Part shown: piece after piece, positions 5,672 through 5,993 of the stretch
How positions within the stretch are numbered: position 1 is the first letter of the stretch
How the letters are laid out: the number at the start of each line of letters is the position of its first letter
NCBI GenBank assembly: GCA_023379515.1
Contig: JAMCQQ010000149.1
Coordinates: forward strand, 1-5,993
Reading direction: 5' to 3'
From: Actinomycetota bacterium
Lineage (GTDB): Bacteria > Actinomycetota > Humimicrobiia > Humimicrobiales > Humimicrobiaceae
Length of the DNA: 5,993 nt
Made by a program: the position numbers and the translations under genes
The notes under the pieces: generated by a model
Seen by the model: only the letters and a program-made list of their open reading frames with translations
What the model was told of the DNA's origin: nothing
Databases searched by the model: none

Positions 5672-5993
5672 GTGGGAACAATGTATAAATTGCGGCGATA
5701 TGAAATATTTCCAGATAAAACAATAAATAGGATTAGCAATGCTTCTTTTGACATTCTTGAGAATATTGGAGTAAAAGTTCCCAATCAGCGCATATGGCAT
5801 GACTTGAAAGAATTTGGTGCAGTAGTAAATGAAAATACTGAAATAGTAAAACTTCCCGCAGAAATTACCAAAAAAGCTATTGAGCTAGCGGGTAAACAGC
5901 ACATCCTTTATGGGAGAGATAGGAACAACGTTGCTGAGTTTGGATTTGGCATGTTTAATTTTAACGGAAGTCCTGGTCTTAGGGCTTGTGACA
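5672..5993 (+). CDS. MttB-superfamily (trimethylamine/quaternary-amine) methyltransferase-like protein, N-terminal part
   Basis: The visible 107 codons match the N-terminal pattern of the trimethylamine methyltransferase (MttB) superfamily: a helix leading into FDILENIGVKV (26-36), a short region ending in VKLPAEITKKAIELA (59-73), then ILYGRDRNN (78-86) and the glycine-containing NFNGSPG (96-102). Members transfer a methyl group from trimethylamine, glycine betaine, proline betaine, carnitine or similar compounds to a corrinoid protein in the cytoplasm; many bacterial members have no assigned substrate. True MttB carries pyrrolysine at an in-frame amber codon in the middle of the protein. No in-frame stop is present so far, but that position lies beyond the window, so the subtype cannot be told. 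The gene is cut by the right edge. It diverges from the sugar ABC operon, and no corrinoid protein or MtgA/MtbA-like partner is visible. Confidence 0.85.
   Translation, partial: MGTMYKLRRYEIFPDKTINRISNASFDILENIGVKVPNQRIWHDLKEFGAVVNENTEIVKLPAEITKKAIELAGKQHILYGRDRNNVAEFGFGMFNFNGSPGLRACD

Noticed and set aside
5681..5683. ATG as start of the MttB-like gene
   Set aside because: GGAGGT at 5660-5665 is 15 nt from it but 6 nt from the in-frame GTG at 5672, which fits better.

Overview
The window shows an AT-rich bacterial locus built from two divergent transcription units. Strong purine-rich Shine-Dalgarno sites, GTG starts, a lipobox-bearing binding protein and a MttB-superfamily gene fit an anaerobic, low-GC bacterium (Clostridia-like, Thermotogales-like or Atribacterota-like). 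This is inference, because no marker gene is present.

Minus-strand unit, read from right to left: a carbohydrate-type ABC substrate-binding lipoprotein (5337-3940), two CUT1-type membrane permeases of the MalF/UgpA class (3834-2938) and MalG/UgpE class (2936-2058), a cytoplasmic GH15-like alpha-glycosidase (2074-107), and the first 29 codons of a probable further glycoside-hydrolase-like gene (87-1, cut by the window edge). From the first permease to the window edge the genes are almost contiguous (1-nt gap, 17-bp overlap, 19-nt gap). The binding protein is set apart from the permeases by a 105-nt gap holding a strong imperfect hairpin followed by a U-rich run. That layout suits excess binding protein over permease. 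The logic of the unit is: capture a sugar or oligosaccharide outside, import it, then cleave it inside with the GH15-like enzyme. No ATP-binding subunit is present in the window.

Divergent region (5338-5671, 334 bp): it holds the start signals of both units, a perfect 18-bp palindrome that could be an operator, TATAAT-like boxes facing both ways, and, on the minus strand, a second full-strength Shine-Dalgarno followed by a 16-codon open frame. The latter could be a leader peptide or an mRNA-protecting ribosome-binding site.

Plus-strand unit: the first 107 codons of a MttB-superfamily (trimethylamine/quaternary-amine methyltransferase-like) protein starting with GTG at 5672 and running off the window. 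Its placement next to a sugar-uptake and glycosidase operon is the least expected feature here. The shared intergenic region raises the possibility of common control, but no regulator gene is visible.

No tRNA, rRNA, CRISPR array, insertion sequence or attachment site was seen.
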